From NCBI RefSeq assembly GCF_035918095.1, contig NZ_CP109137.1:1054001-1118000 (forward strand): a stretch of 64,000 bases of DNA. The letters are read 5' to 3'. This document shows positions 27,543 to 35,366 of the stretch, one piece after another. The notes beneath the pieces were generated by a model. That model was not told where the DNA came from. It saw nothing but the letters and a program-made list of their open reading frames with translations, and did no database searches. The position numbers and the translations under genes were made by a program. Every line of letters begins with the position of its first letter. Positions within the stretch are counted from its first letter, which is position 1. This DNA is from Streptomyces sp. NBC_01750. GTDB lineage: Bacteria; Actinomycetota; Actinomycetes; Streptomycetales; Streptomycetaceae.

Positions 27543-28567
27543 GACTGCACTTCCGATCGTCGGACGAGGTGCCTGGCGTATGCGTCGGCGGTGAAGAATG
27601 CCGGCAAGTCCCGGGCCAGGGCGGTGCGTTCGAAGATGGCGCGGACTTCGTCCGCGCGGGCCCACGGGTACTCCGCCCCGAGGGCGGCGATCTCGTCCTC
27701 CAGCAGCTCCACCACGGTGTCGCGCTCGACGAGGCCGTGACGTATCCACTGCCAGATCTGGCAGCGGGCGATCTCCGCGGTGGCGGCGTCCTCCATCAGC
27801 CCGTACAGGGCGACGGCTCCGCTGCCGCGCAGCCAGGCGTCGAAATAGCGGATGGCGACGGCGATGTTGGCACGGACTCCCTCGGGGGTGGGCGGGCCGG
27901 CGGTGCGGCGGACGGCGACGAGGTCCGCAGCGGTGACGTGAACGTCGTCGCGGGTGCGCTCGATCTGGTGGGGCCGGTCACCCAGCACGCTGTCGAAGAC
28001 ATCACGGCAGACGGGGACGAGTCCGGGGTGGGCGACCCAGGAGCCGTCGAAGCCGTCCTCGGCCTCGCGTTCCTTGTCGAGCCGGACCTTGGCGAGGGCC
28101 GCCTCGTTGGCTTGTGCGTCGCGGCTGGGGACGTGGGCGGGCATGCCGCCGATGGCGTGGGCGCCGCGCTTGTGGCAGGTGCGTACGAGGAGTTCGGTGT
28201 AGGCGCGCATGAAGGGGGCGGTCATGGTGACCTTCGCCCGGTCCGGGAGGACGAAGTCCGGGCGGTGGCCGAGGTTCTTGATCAGGCTGAACAGGTAGTC
28301 CCAGCGCCCCGCGTTGAGCCCGGCGCTGTGTTCGCGAAGCTCGTGGAGGATCTCTTCCATCTCGAACGCGGCGGTGATCGTCCCGATGAGGACGGTGGCG
28401 CGGACGGTGCCGCGGGGGATGCCGACCAGGTCCTGCGCGAGGACGAAGACATCGTTCCACAGGCGGGCTTCGTAGTGGTTCTCCAGCTTGGGCAGGTAGA
28501 AGTACGGGCCGTGGCCGGCGTCGATCTGCCGCTGCGCGCAGTGGAAGAAGTACAGACTCCCGGCCCC
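27539..28567 (-). pseudogene. aceB: malate synthase A, 5'-truncated
   Basis: Malate synthase condenses glyoxylate with acetyl-CoA. About 343 C-terminal residues of the usual ~540 remain: SLYFFHCAQRQIDAGHGPYF, YLPKLENHYEARLWNDVFV, ITAAFEMEEILHELREHSAG, LNAGRWDYLFS, FDGSWVAHPGL. Homology stops abruptly at 28561-28567, where an in-frame TGA precedes it and the sequence turns into the antisense of a RamB-like regulator. No start codon or ribosome site fits. The missing ~195 residues include N-terminal catalytic elements, so the product should be inactive. The neighbour order (ramB, aceA, aceB, 3-hydroxyacyl-CoA dehydrogenase) known from Streptomyces suggests aceA lay in the lost segment. Confidence 0.85.
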
Positions 28568-29844
28568 TCACCGTGCCGGTTCTGCTGAGGCTGACCGAGG
28601 CGTTCGGTGTCGACCCGGGGTTCTTCTCGGAACGTGACACCAGCAGACTCGTGGCCGACCTCCGAGAAGTGCTCGCGAACGAGGTGACCACTGCCCGGGT
28701 GTCGCCGTCCGATCTCGCCGAACTGGCATCCCGTATGCCGGCCGTGGCCTCGGTCCTCCTCGATCTCGGCCGGCGCAGCCACGCCCTGGCCGAGCGGCTG
28801 GCCGAAGCGGCCGACGGTCGCGGCAATGAGGACCCGGCCCTGCCGCGCTCCCCGCACGAGGAGATCCGCGAGTTCTTCTACCGGCGGCAGAACTACCTCC
28901 ATGACACCGATCTCGCCGCCGAGGAACTGGCCCGTGGTGTCGGCGTCCGCCCCGGTGAGGTGGTGCAGGCGCTCTCCGCGCGGCTCGTCGAGCGGCACGG
29001 AGTGCGTTTGGCCACGGATTCCGACCGGCTGCATCATTTCGACCCCGCCGCCCGGGTACTGCATCTGTCCAACCGACTGCGCCCCGGCCAGCAGGCGTTC
29101 CGCATGGCCACCCAGCTCGCCCTGCTCGAGTTCGGCGACGAGCTGTCCGCGCTCGCGTCGGAGGACTACGAGGAAGTCTCCGCCACCTGGTCACTCGCCC
29201 GGATCGGCATCGCCAACTACTTCGCCGCCGCGCTGATCCTCCCGTACAGCGCATTCCACACCGCCGCCGAGGAGGTCCGCTACGACATCGAACGGCTCAC
29301 CGACCGCTTCGGCCTCGGCTACGAGACCGTCTGCCATCGCCTCAGCACCCTCCAGCGGCCACGCCTGCGCGGCGTGCCGTTCTCCTTCGTACGAGTCGAC
29401 CGCGCCGGCAACATGTCCAAGCGCCAGTCCGCCACCGGCTTCCACTTCTCCCGCGCCGGCGGCACCTGCCCCCTGTGGAACGTGTACGAGGCATTCGCCG
29501 CGCCGGGGCGCATTCATGTGCAGATCGCCTCGATGCCCGACGGACAGCGCTACCTATGGACCGCCCGTGCCCTCACCCGCCACCGCGGCGGCTGGGGCGA
29601 GCCCGGCAAGACATTCGCCATCGGCCTCGGCTGCGAGGTCCGCCACGCCTCCCGGCTCGTCTACTCCGACGGACTCGACCTCGACAACACCGCCGCAGCC
29701 ACTCCCATCGGCATGGGCTGCCGGATCTGCGAACGCCTCGACTGCCCGCAACGCGCCGTGCCGCCGCTTGGCCGACCGCTCACCATCGACGAGAACAGCA
29801 GCACCTTCGTGCCCTATCCGGTCGCAGACGGGCCGGACCGATAA
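28561..29844 (+). pseudogene. RamB-like short-chain fatty-acyl regulator, lacks its HTH
   Basis: RamB-type regulators (XRE HTH plus a large C-terminal domain) control aceA/aceB in actinobacteria. Here ~427 residues remain, starting RPLTVPVLLRLTEAFGVDPG, which in intact relatives follows a ~45-residue XRE helix-turn-helix. The rest is continuous: EEIREFFYRRQNYLHD, SATWSLARIGIANYFAAALI, FSRAGGTCPLWNVYEAFA, and the Cys-containing MGCRICERLDCPQRAV. The DNA-binding domain, start codon and promoter are missing; a GTG at 28573 could initiate a short form, but it could not bind DNA in the normal way. The left boundary coincides exactly with the end of the truncated malate synthase. Confidence 0.83.
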
Positions 29845-30109
29845 GTCCGGTGGTCCGCCCGGTCATTCCCCGGAAGCACGCAGTCGCCGGGCCCCCCGTT
29901 CCCTCAACCGGAACGGACTGGTCAACTGCCCCTGTACACAGGCTAGTTGGAATCGGGCGGAGCTTCCGGCGCCTACGCCGGAACCGGGGGTCGTCGCTCG
30001 GCTTGCGCCTCCCCCATCCGAGCGGGGTACCGAACCCGTCCGGCATGGCACCAGGGCCCGCGGCGCCACGCGGCGGATGCTGATGACTCCAACCCTGCAG
30101 GAGAGGCCC

Positions 30110-30751
30110 GTGAACGACCCCAGCCCTCGAGGAACCCGAAGGTCGGCATCCATCGGAGAAGGCGATGGCGCTGCCGGTCAGGCCGGGGTCATCGGCATGG
30201 GACTCGCCGCTGTGCTGACGATCGCATTCGCGCAGGGCTCCTGGCAGTGGTTCGCCACATTCATCGGGATGACCCTTCTTGCTGTGATCTTCGCCTTCCA
30301 CCGACGGCCGGCATGGACGCTCGACATCCGATCCGCATACATGCGCGGTCTGGTCGCGTATTCGCTGATCGTCGGCCTGTGCGTAGCGATCGCGCTGGCC
30401 CCCATGCTGCAGCGCTGGGCCTGGCTGTTTCCGATGTCGGGCACTCGTAGCGAGTGCGATGAGATGGGCAGGTACGAGGCCATCCGGTCGAGGGCAGCGA
30501 TGGCGAACGTGACCGGTCGCGACGGCGCTGTCATCGCGCACGCACAGGAGTCCCAGAGCCGTAAGGCCGTTGCCGACTGCCTGGCAGCCACGACGACCCT
30601 GTGGCTGCCCGTGTACGGAATTGGGGCAGCCGTGCTGGTAGGTGCGGGCGTGTGGTCCCGCGACCGGGCTCGGGCGAGGAAGGGGCCCGAGCCGAACTCC
30701 TGCTCGCCGGGGCCGGTAAACGCGGGAACGCGACAGGACTGCACGAAGTAG
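30110..30751 (+). CDS. membrane protein of unknown function
   Basis: A 213-residue protein from the GTG at 30110, which follows GCAGGAGAGG. After a polar, Gly/Ser-rich N-terminus come hydrophobic stretches near residues 30-65 (VIGMGLAAVLTIAFAQ, FIGMTLLAVIFAF), 80-100 (YSLIVGLCVAIALAP) and ~170-190 (LPVYGIGAAVLVGAGVW), suggesting four membrane segments with an extracytoplasmic loop holding SGTRSECDEMGRYE. The tail is basic. I do not recognise a family. No operon partner: upstream is the regulator remnant and downstream a convergent gene. Confidence 0.65.
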   Translation: MNDPSPRGTRRSASIGEGDGAAGQAGVIGMGLAAVLTIAFAQGSWQWFATFIGMTLLAVIFAFHRRPAWTLDIRSAYMRGLVAYSLIVGLCVAIALAPMLQRWAWLFPMSGTRSECDEMGRYEAIRSRAAMANVTGRDGAVIAHAQESQSRKAVADCLAATTTLWLPVYGIGAAVLVGAGVWSRDRARARKGPEPNSCSPGPVNAGTRQDCTK

Positions 30752-30771
30752 CTGCCGGGACCCCTTCTCCT

Positions 30772-30816
30772 ACCGCCACGTCTTCTCTCACCGCCACGTC
30801 TTCTCTCACCGCCACC
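30772..30816. repeat. short 18-bp tandem repeat between convergent genes
   Basis: ACCGCCACGTCTTCTCTC occurs twice back to back (30772-30789, 30790-30807), followed by a partial third copy. Confidence 0.7.
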
Positions 30817-30841
30817 TCGGCCATGAGGCGGTGCGCGCGAC

Positions 30842-31474
30842 TTAGAGAATCCCTCGCTCGCTGGCGCGGGCCAGCGCCTCAACGCGGTTGCGAGCGCCCA
30901 GCTTCTCCAGCGTCCGCTGGAGGTAGGTCTTGACCGTGTTCCTCGTCAGCCCCAGAACGCCTGCGATCTCCGGGTTCGTCTCGCCCATCGCCACCCTGCG
31001 CAGGATCTCGTACTCGCGGCGGGTCAGCCCGCTCTCTTTGAGCCTCCTGGCCAGCAGCACATTGAGGAGATGGTCCGGGCTGGTTCGAACCACTCGTTCC
31101 CCGGCGTTGACCCGGCGGACGATGTCCACCAGATCCGATCGCTCGGCGTCCTTGACGACCACGGCGTGCGCTCCGGCGCCGAGCGCCTCCTCCAGAGCCG
31201 CGTGCTCCGGGTAAGCCGTGAAGATCACCACCTTGACACCGGGGACATGGGTCCGCAGCGCCCGGATGACCTCGGGGGCGAGCATGTCGGGCAGGCGCAG
31301 ATCGAGCAGCACGACATCCGGCTTCAGGCGTTCCGCCTCAACGACCGCTTCCCTGCCGGAGCTCGCGTATCCCGCCACGGTGATCCAGGAGGCGTTGCCC
31401 AGCGCCAGCGCGACGCCGTCGCGGACAATGGGGTGATCATCCACCACAAGCACATGTACGGTCGTTTCGTTCAC
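30842..31474 (-). CDS. NarL/LuxR-family response regulator
   Basis: A 210-residue response regulator. Receiver domain: VDDHPIVRDGVALAL with the acidic pair and phospho-acceptor Asp58 (DVVLLDLRLPDM), Thr in VVIFTAYPEH and Lys in AVVVKDAERSD. C-terminal LuxR HTH: LTRREYEILRRVAMGETNPE, RNTVKTYLQRTLEKLGARNR. Start is taken at the GTG 31474, whose GTGA overlaps the kinase stop; an ATG four codons upstream is possible. It is the partner of the adjacent kinase, and being divergent from the acyl-CoA ligase/symporter operon it may control that operon. Confidence 0.92.
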   Translation of the reverse strand: MNETTVHVLVVDDHPIVRDGVALALGNASWITVAGYASSGREAVVEAERLKPDVVLLDLRLPDMLAPEVIRALRTHVPGVKVVIFTAYPEHAALEEALGAGAHAVVVKDAERSDLVDIVRRVNAGERVVRTSPDHLLNVLLARRLKESGLTRREYEILRRVAMGETNPEIAGVLGLTRNTVKTYLQRTLEKLGARNRVEALARASERGIL

Positions 31475-32616
31475 GCCGGCACCCATGCCTGGACGGTGAC
31501 GCCGCCGTCCTCGTTGCGGAAGACGTGGACCTTGCCGCCCACCCGTTCCAGGCGCTCGGACATGGCGGACAGGCCGAGGCCGTGGGAGTGCCTGCCCTTC
31601 GGCGGCAGGCCGACTCCGTCATCCGCGATGGTCACGCAGACTCCCCCGGACAGGGTGAAGACGCTGACCACCACGGAACGGGCCCGCGCATGCTTCTCGA
31701 CATTCAGCAGCGCCTCCCGTATCGCGTTGGTCAGTGCCTTGACCGGGGCCGGCCCAAGAACCGGCACCTCGGTGACGATGATGAGGCGGGCGATGACCCC
31801 GGTGCGCTCCTGGAAAGCCCGGCAGTCGCCGCGCAGCGCGACTCCCAGGGCGACCTGCTCCGGCGGCGCGTTCAGCGCATAGAGGGATACGCGCAGCGCG
31901 GCGGCGGCCTGAACGGCCTGCTCCTCCAGGTCACTGAGCCGTGCCTGCACGCTGTGCTCGGCCGACAGCTCGTCGGCCAGGGTGCGGATACCCGCCCCCA
32001 GGGAGAACAGCATGGCCCCCATGGTGTCGTGGAGTTCCAGCGCGAGCCGACGTCGTTCCTCGTGTACGGCGACCTCTGCCGCATGGCGGGCCCGCTCCGC
32101 GACGACGGCGGCGGCCGCGGCCTGGCTCGCCGCCTGCTCCAGGGCCTGGGTCGTCCGGTCGCTGAACGGGGCGGTCTCCCGGTTGGAGCCGTAGAGGACA
32201 CCGAACAGCCGGCCTTCGTGCATCACGGGCACAGCGATCATCGCGCCCAGGCCCTCCGTCTCGGCCTGGGCCTTGAAGTGATGGGTGATGGCGTCGGAGC
32301 TGCGGTAGTCACTGACCCACAGGGGGCGGCGCCGGAGCATGACCTGCCCGCCGAGACCGCATCCGGAGGGTACGACCAAACCGTTCACGGCGGGGGTCCG
32401 TGTGTTCACCGTGTGTCCGAGCACGATCCGGTCCTCGCCGTCCGGTTCGCCCACCCAGGCAACATCGACCCCGCTGAGCTCGGGCACATCGTCCACGACC
32501 CGGTGCATGGCGATGGACTGGTCGAGCAGGCCGAGCATCTGGCTGTATCCCTCGGTGAGCTCGAACAGAGCGCTCGGCAAGGGCCGCTCCCGCCCCTTGC
32601 CTGCCTCGTCTGTCAT
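31471..32616 (-). CDS. GAF-domain sensor histidine kinase (HisKA_3 type)
   Basis: A 381-residue cytoplasmic sensor kinase. A GAF domain spans about residues 30-175 (GCGLGGQVMLRRRPLWVSDY, AMIAVPVMHEGRLFGVLYG). A HisKA_3 dimerisation helix has phospho-acceptor His196 (LALELHDTMGAMLFSLGAG). The C-terminal HATPase has the N-box IREALLNVEKHARA and G-boxes IADDGVGLPP and GLGLSAMSERLERVGG. The absence of membrane helices points to an internal signal. This GAF-kinase type is common beside branched-chain/short-chain acid uptake loci in Streptomyces. Start at 32616 follows GAGGCGAC. Confidence 0.91.
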   Translation of the reverse strand: MTDEAGKGRERPLPSALFELTEGYSQMLGLLDQSIAMHRVVDDVPELSGVDVAWVGEPDGEDRIVLGHTVNTRTPAVNGLVVPSGCGLGGQVMLRRRPLWVSDYRSSDAITHHFKAQAETEGLGAMIAVPVMHEGRLFGVLYGSNRETAPFSDRTTQALEQAASQAAAAAVVAERARHAAEVAVHEERRRLALELHDTMGAMLFSLGAGIRTLADELSAEHSVQARLSDLEEQAVQAAAALRVSLYALNAPPEQVALGVALRGDCRAFQERTGVIARLIIVTEVPVLGPAPVKALTNAIREALLNVEKHARARSVVVSVFTLSGGVCVTIADDGVGLPPKGRHSHGLGLSAMSERLERVGGKVHVFRNEDGGVTVQAWVPA

Positions 32617-32818
32617 GGTAAGTCGCCTCACGCCCTGCGGGACCGTGTCCAACGCGCTCGTGCTCCGCTGCACACATGGTGAACTGTGCCGGCCGATGAG
32701 TCCATCTCCGAATGGAGACCTCTGAAGTCACACCTCCCCCTGGAGCTACCCGCCCTCCCCGGCGAAACCCAAGCTCTCGCCCATCGCCACCGCAGGCGAT
32801 GGAAGCGACGGAGGGTCG

Positions 32819-32908
32819 ATGCTCCAGGTACGCAATCTCAAAGTGCGCTACGGCGGGGCCGTCCTCGCCCCCCTGCGACCCGTCACGGGGAACCGAGGCC
32901 GGGGATGA
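32819..32908 (+). pseudogene. scrap of ABC-transporter ATPase gene (LivF-type N-terminus)
   Basis: A 29-codon frame beginning MLQVRNLKVRYGGAVLA with GGAGGG just upstream. These 17 residues match the very start of branched-chain amino-acid ABC ATPases (LivF/LivG type). The Walker A and everything after are missing; the frame continues 12 unrelated codons and ends TGA overlapping the ATG of the acyl-CoA ligase (ATGA). This looks like a deletion that fused a transporter-gene start to the region just before the ligase. It might still serve as a translation leader. Confidence 0.6.
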
Positions 32909-34566
32909 CCACGGAAATGTCCCGCCGTCCCGCCCTCCCCAGCACCATGCAGGACGTGCCGCTGCTCGTCCGCAGGCTGCTGGAGAACGGCATGAACCTG
33001 CACGGCCGCAGTGAAGTGACCACGGCCACCGCCAACAACGGCACCAGGACCGCCACCTACGCCCAGGTCGGCCGCAACGCCGCCAGGCTGGCCCACGCGC
33101 TGGCCGGCCTCGGCGTACAGCCGGGCGACCGGGTGGCCACGTTCATGTGGAACAACCAGGAGCACCTGGAGGCATACCTCGCCGTACCCGCCATGGGCGC
33201 TGTGATCCACCCCCTGAACATCCGCCTTTTCCCGGAACAGCTCACCTACATCGCCAACCACGCCGAGGACACGGTGGTCATCGTCGATGACTCCCTCCTG
33301 CCGGTCTTCGCCGAACTGCTGCCCGACATGCGCACCGTGCGGCATGTCGTCATCAACGGCGAGGCCAAGTCGTCGGTCCTGCCCGACGGTCCGGCTGCCG
33401 TGCACGACTACGGCCGACTGCTGGAGAAGCGGTCCGAGACGTACGACTGGCCGGACCTGGACGAGAACCAGGCGGCAGGCATGTGCTACACGTCCGGCAC
33501 CACGGGTAATCCCAAGGGCGTGGTGTACAGCCACCGTTCGCTGTACCTCCACTCGCTGGGCATCAGCCTGCCGGACCTCATGGGCATCTCCTCCCGCGAC
33601 CGCCTGCTCGCCATCGTCCCGCAGTTCCACGCCCAGGCCTGGGGCCTGCCGTACGCGGCTTTCCTGACCGGCGCCTCGCTCGCCATGCCGGACAGATTCC
33701 TGGCCCCCGCGCCCCTCGCGGAGTTCATCGCCGCCTCCCGCCCCAACAAGGGAGCGGGTGTGCCCACGGTGTGGCAGGGCCTGGCCAACCATGTCGCCCA
33801 ACACCCGGAGGCCGACATCTCCTCCCTCCAGGAGGCCGTCGTGGGCGGCTCCTCCTGCCCGCCGTCCCTGATGCGAACCTACGAGGACGAGCTCGGCATC
33901 CAGCTGCTGCACGCCTGGGGCATGACCGAGGTGTCGCCACTGGGCGCCCTGGCCCGCATACCCGAAGGCGCGGAGGGCGAGGACGCCTGGCGCTACCGGC
34001 TCACCCAGGGCCGCTTCCCGGCGCCGGTGGAGGCCCGGCTCATCGGCCACGACGGGACGGTCCTGCCCTGCGACGGCCGCAGCGTCGGCGAGCTGGAAGT
34101 GCGCGGCCCGTGGATCACCGGCTCGTACTACCTCGACGACGACCCGGAGAAGTTCCACGACGGCTGGCTGCGCACCGGTGATGTGGGCACGATCGCCGCC
34201 GACGGCTTCCTCACACTCACCGACCGTGTCAAGGACGTGATCAAGTCCGGTGGGGAGTGGATCTCGTCCGTCGAACTGGAGAACCACCTCATGGCGCACC
34301 CGGGCGTGGCCGAGGCGTGCGTCGTCTCCGTCCCGGACGACAAGTGGGGTGAGCGCCCCCTGGCCGCGGTGGTACTCCGGCCCGGCAGCACGGCCACCTA
34401 TGGGGAGTTGCGGGGCTTCCTCGCCGGAAAGGTCGCCGCATGGCAGCTCCCGGAGCGCTGGACGCTGGTCGAGGAGGTGCCCAAGACATCTGTCGGCAAG
34501 TTCGACAAGAAGACGGTGCGCAAGCAGTACGCGGACGGGGAGCTGGAGGTGGACGTCATCACATAG
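32905..34566 (+). CDS. long/medium-chain acyl-CoA ligase (AMP-binding)
   Basis: A 553-residue ANL-superfamily enzyme that activates a carboxylic acid with ATP and CoA. Motifs: MCYTSGTTGNPKGVVYSHRS (P-loop), LHAWGMTEVSPLG, LRTGDVGTIAADGFL, DRVKDVIKSGGEWISS and the C-terminal catalytic Lys in KTSVGKFDKK. The HAQAWGLPYAAFLTGA segment is typical of fatty-acyl-CoA ligases. It heads an operon with a small protein, DUF485 and an SSS symporter, suggesting uptake plus activation of a monocarboxylic acid. ATG at 32905 fits the family N-terminus. Confidence 0.9.
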   Translation: MTTEMSRRPALPSTMQDVPLLVRRLLENGMNLHGRSEVTTATANNGTRTATYAQVGRNAARLAHALAGLGVQPGDRVATFMWNNQEHLEAYLAVPAMGAVIHPLNIRLFPEQLTYIANHAEDTVVIVDDSLLPVFAELLPDMRTVRHVVINGEAKSSVLPDGPAAVHDYGRLLEKRSETYDWPDLDENQAAGMCYTSGTTGNPKGVVYSHRSLYLHSLGISLPDLMGISSRDRLLAIVPQFHAQAWGLPYAAFLTGASLAMPDRFLAPAPLAEFIAASRPNKGAGVPTVWQGLANHVAQHPEADISSLQEAVVGGSSCPPSLMRTYEDELGIQLLHAWGMTEVSPLGALARIPEGAEGEDAWRYRLTQGRFPAPVEARLIGHDGTVLPCDGRSVGELEVRGPWITGSYYLDDDPEKFHDGWLRTGDVGTIAADGFLTLTDRVKDVIKSGGEWISSVELENHLMAHPGVAEACVVSVPDDKWGERPLAAVVLRPGSTATYGELRGFLAGKVAAWQLPERWTLVEEVPKTSVGKFDKKTVRKQYADGELEVDVIT

Positions 34567-34620
34567 CCCCTTCTCCCCCAGTCACGGACCATCCGTCCCC
34601 TGACCGATCCAGGACACGCA

Positions 34621-34959
34621 ATGAGCCGCATTCCCCTGCATCCCGAACAGGATCCGTATCCGGTGCCGGCCCTGTATCTCAGCCGACTCGACCATGAGTC
34701 CTTGTACTCCAACACCGAACTGCGCCAGGCCATCGCCGAGACCGTCCCGGAACTGGACGAGCCGGGCGTGCTCGGTCGCCGGTACGCCGAAGCCCTGCGC
34801 CGGGCGGCAGCAGGAGGCGGCGGCATGAGCGAGGCGCGTCGGAGGTGGGCCCTTCTCATGGCGGAAGACCTGGCCCGCGACCGGACCGGCGTGGCGCACC
34901 GGGCCACGGGCCGGCCCGCCGCCGACCGCCGCGCCACGTCGCCGGGAGGGGCGTCGTGA
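34621..34959 (+). CDS. small hypothetical protein in acyl-CoA ligase/symporter operon
   Basis: A 112-residue soluble protein, RIPLHPEQDPYPVPALYLSRL at the N-terminus and an Arg/Ala-rich C-terminal half. I do not recognise a family. Its coding reality is supported by strong codon bias, position 54 bp after the ligase, and an exact GTGA overlap with the next gene. It may be a small partner of the symporter system, but nothing in the sequence states so. Confidence 0.6.
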   Translation: MSRIPLHPEQDPYPVPALYLSRLDHESLYSNTELRQAIAETVPELDEPGVLGRRYAEALRRAAAGGGGMSEARRRWALLMAEDLARDRTGVAHRATGRPAADRRATSPGGAS

Positions 34960-35366
34960 TCCCCTCGTTCCCACCGCCGCCGCCGTGGGAACCGGGTGCG
35001 CCCCACGAGCCGGATCCGCTCTGGGAAGCGGGCCCGCCGCGGAAACCGGTGATGTCCGTCTTCGAGCAGCTCCAGACCGACCAGGGCCTGCAGCGACTGC
35101 GGGCGGCACGCCGGCGCCCGGTCTTCGCCGTCGCGGGGGCTGTCGTCGCGCTGTACGTGCTCAACGCGCTGCTGGCCGGCGAGGCGCGGGGCTTCATGGC
35201 CGTGCAGGTAGCCGGACCGCTGAACACCGGTCTCATCCTCAGCCTGATCCAGTGCGTCACCACCGTCCTGGCCGTCTGGTGGTACACGCGTCACGCCAGG
35301 ACCTTCCTCGACCCTGACGGCAGGCGTCTGAGGGCCCGCTTCGAGAAGAGAGACAACGCGCGGTGA
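34956..35366 (+). CDS. DUF485 membrane protein, symporter partner
   Basis: A 136-residue protein with a Pro-rich N-terminus (SFPPPPPWEPGAPHEPDP), a conserved helix (VFEQLQTDQGLQRLRAARRR) and two membrane segments around FAVAGAVVALYVLNALLAG and LNTGLILSLIQCVTTVLAVW. This is the DUF485 (YjcH) family, nearly always encoded directly before acetate/monocarboxylate SSS symporters, as here (GTGA overlaps on both sides). It is probably an accessory subunit of the transporter. Confidence 0.87.
   Translation: MIPSFPPPPPWEPGAPHEPDPLWEAGPPRKPVMSVFEQLQTDQGLQRLRAARRRPVFAVAGAVVALYVLNALLAGEARGFMAVQVAGPLNTGLILSLIQCVTTVLAVWWYTRHARTFLDPDGRRLRARFEKRDNAR

Noticed and set aside
28282..29064. Reverse open frame spanning the aceB/ramB junction
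   Set aside because: A chimera of shadow frames: part antisense to the regulator, part out of frame in malate synthase.
30842..31474. Response regulator at 30842 as the DevR/OsdR regulator of the dormancy island
   Set aside because: It is 17 kb from the island, paired with a GAF kinase next to a carboxylate-uptake operon, and its HTH shows nothing specific to DevR.
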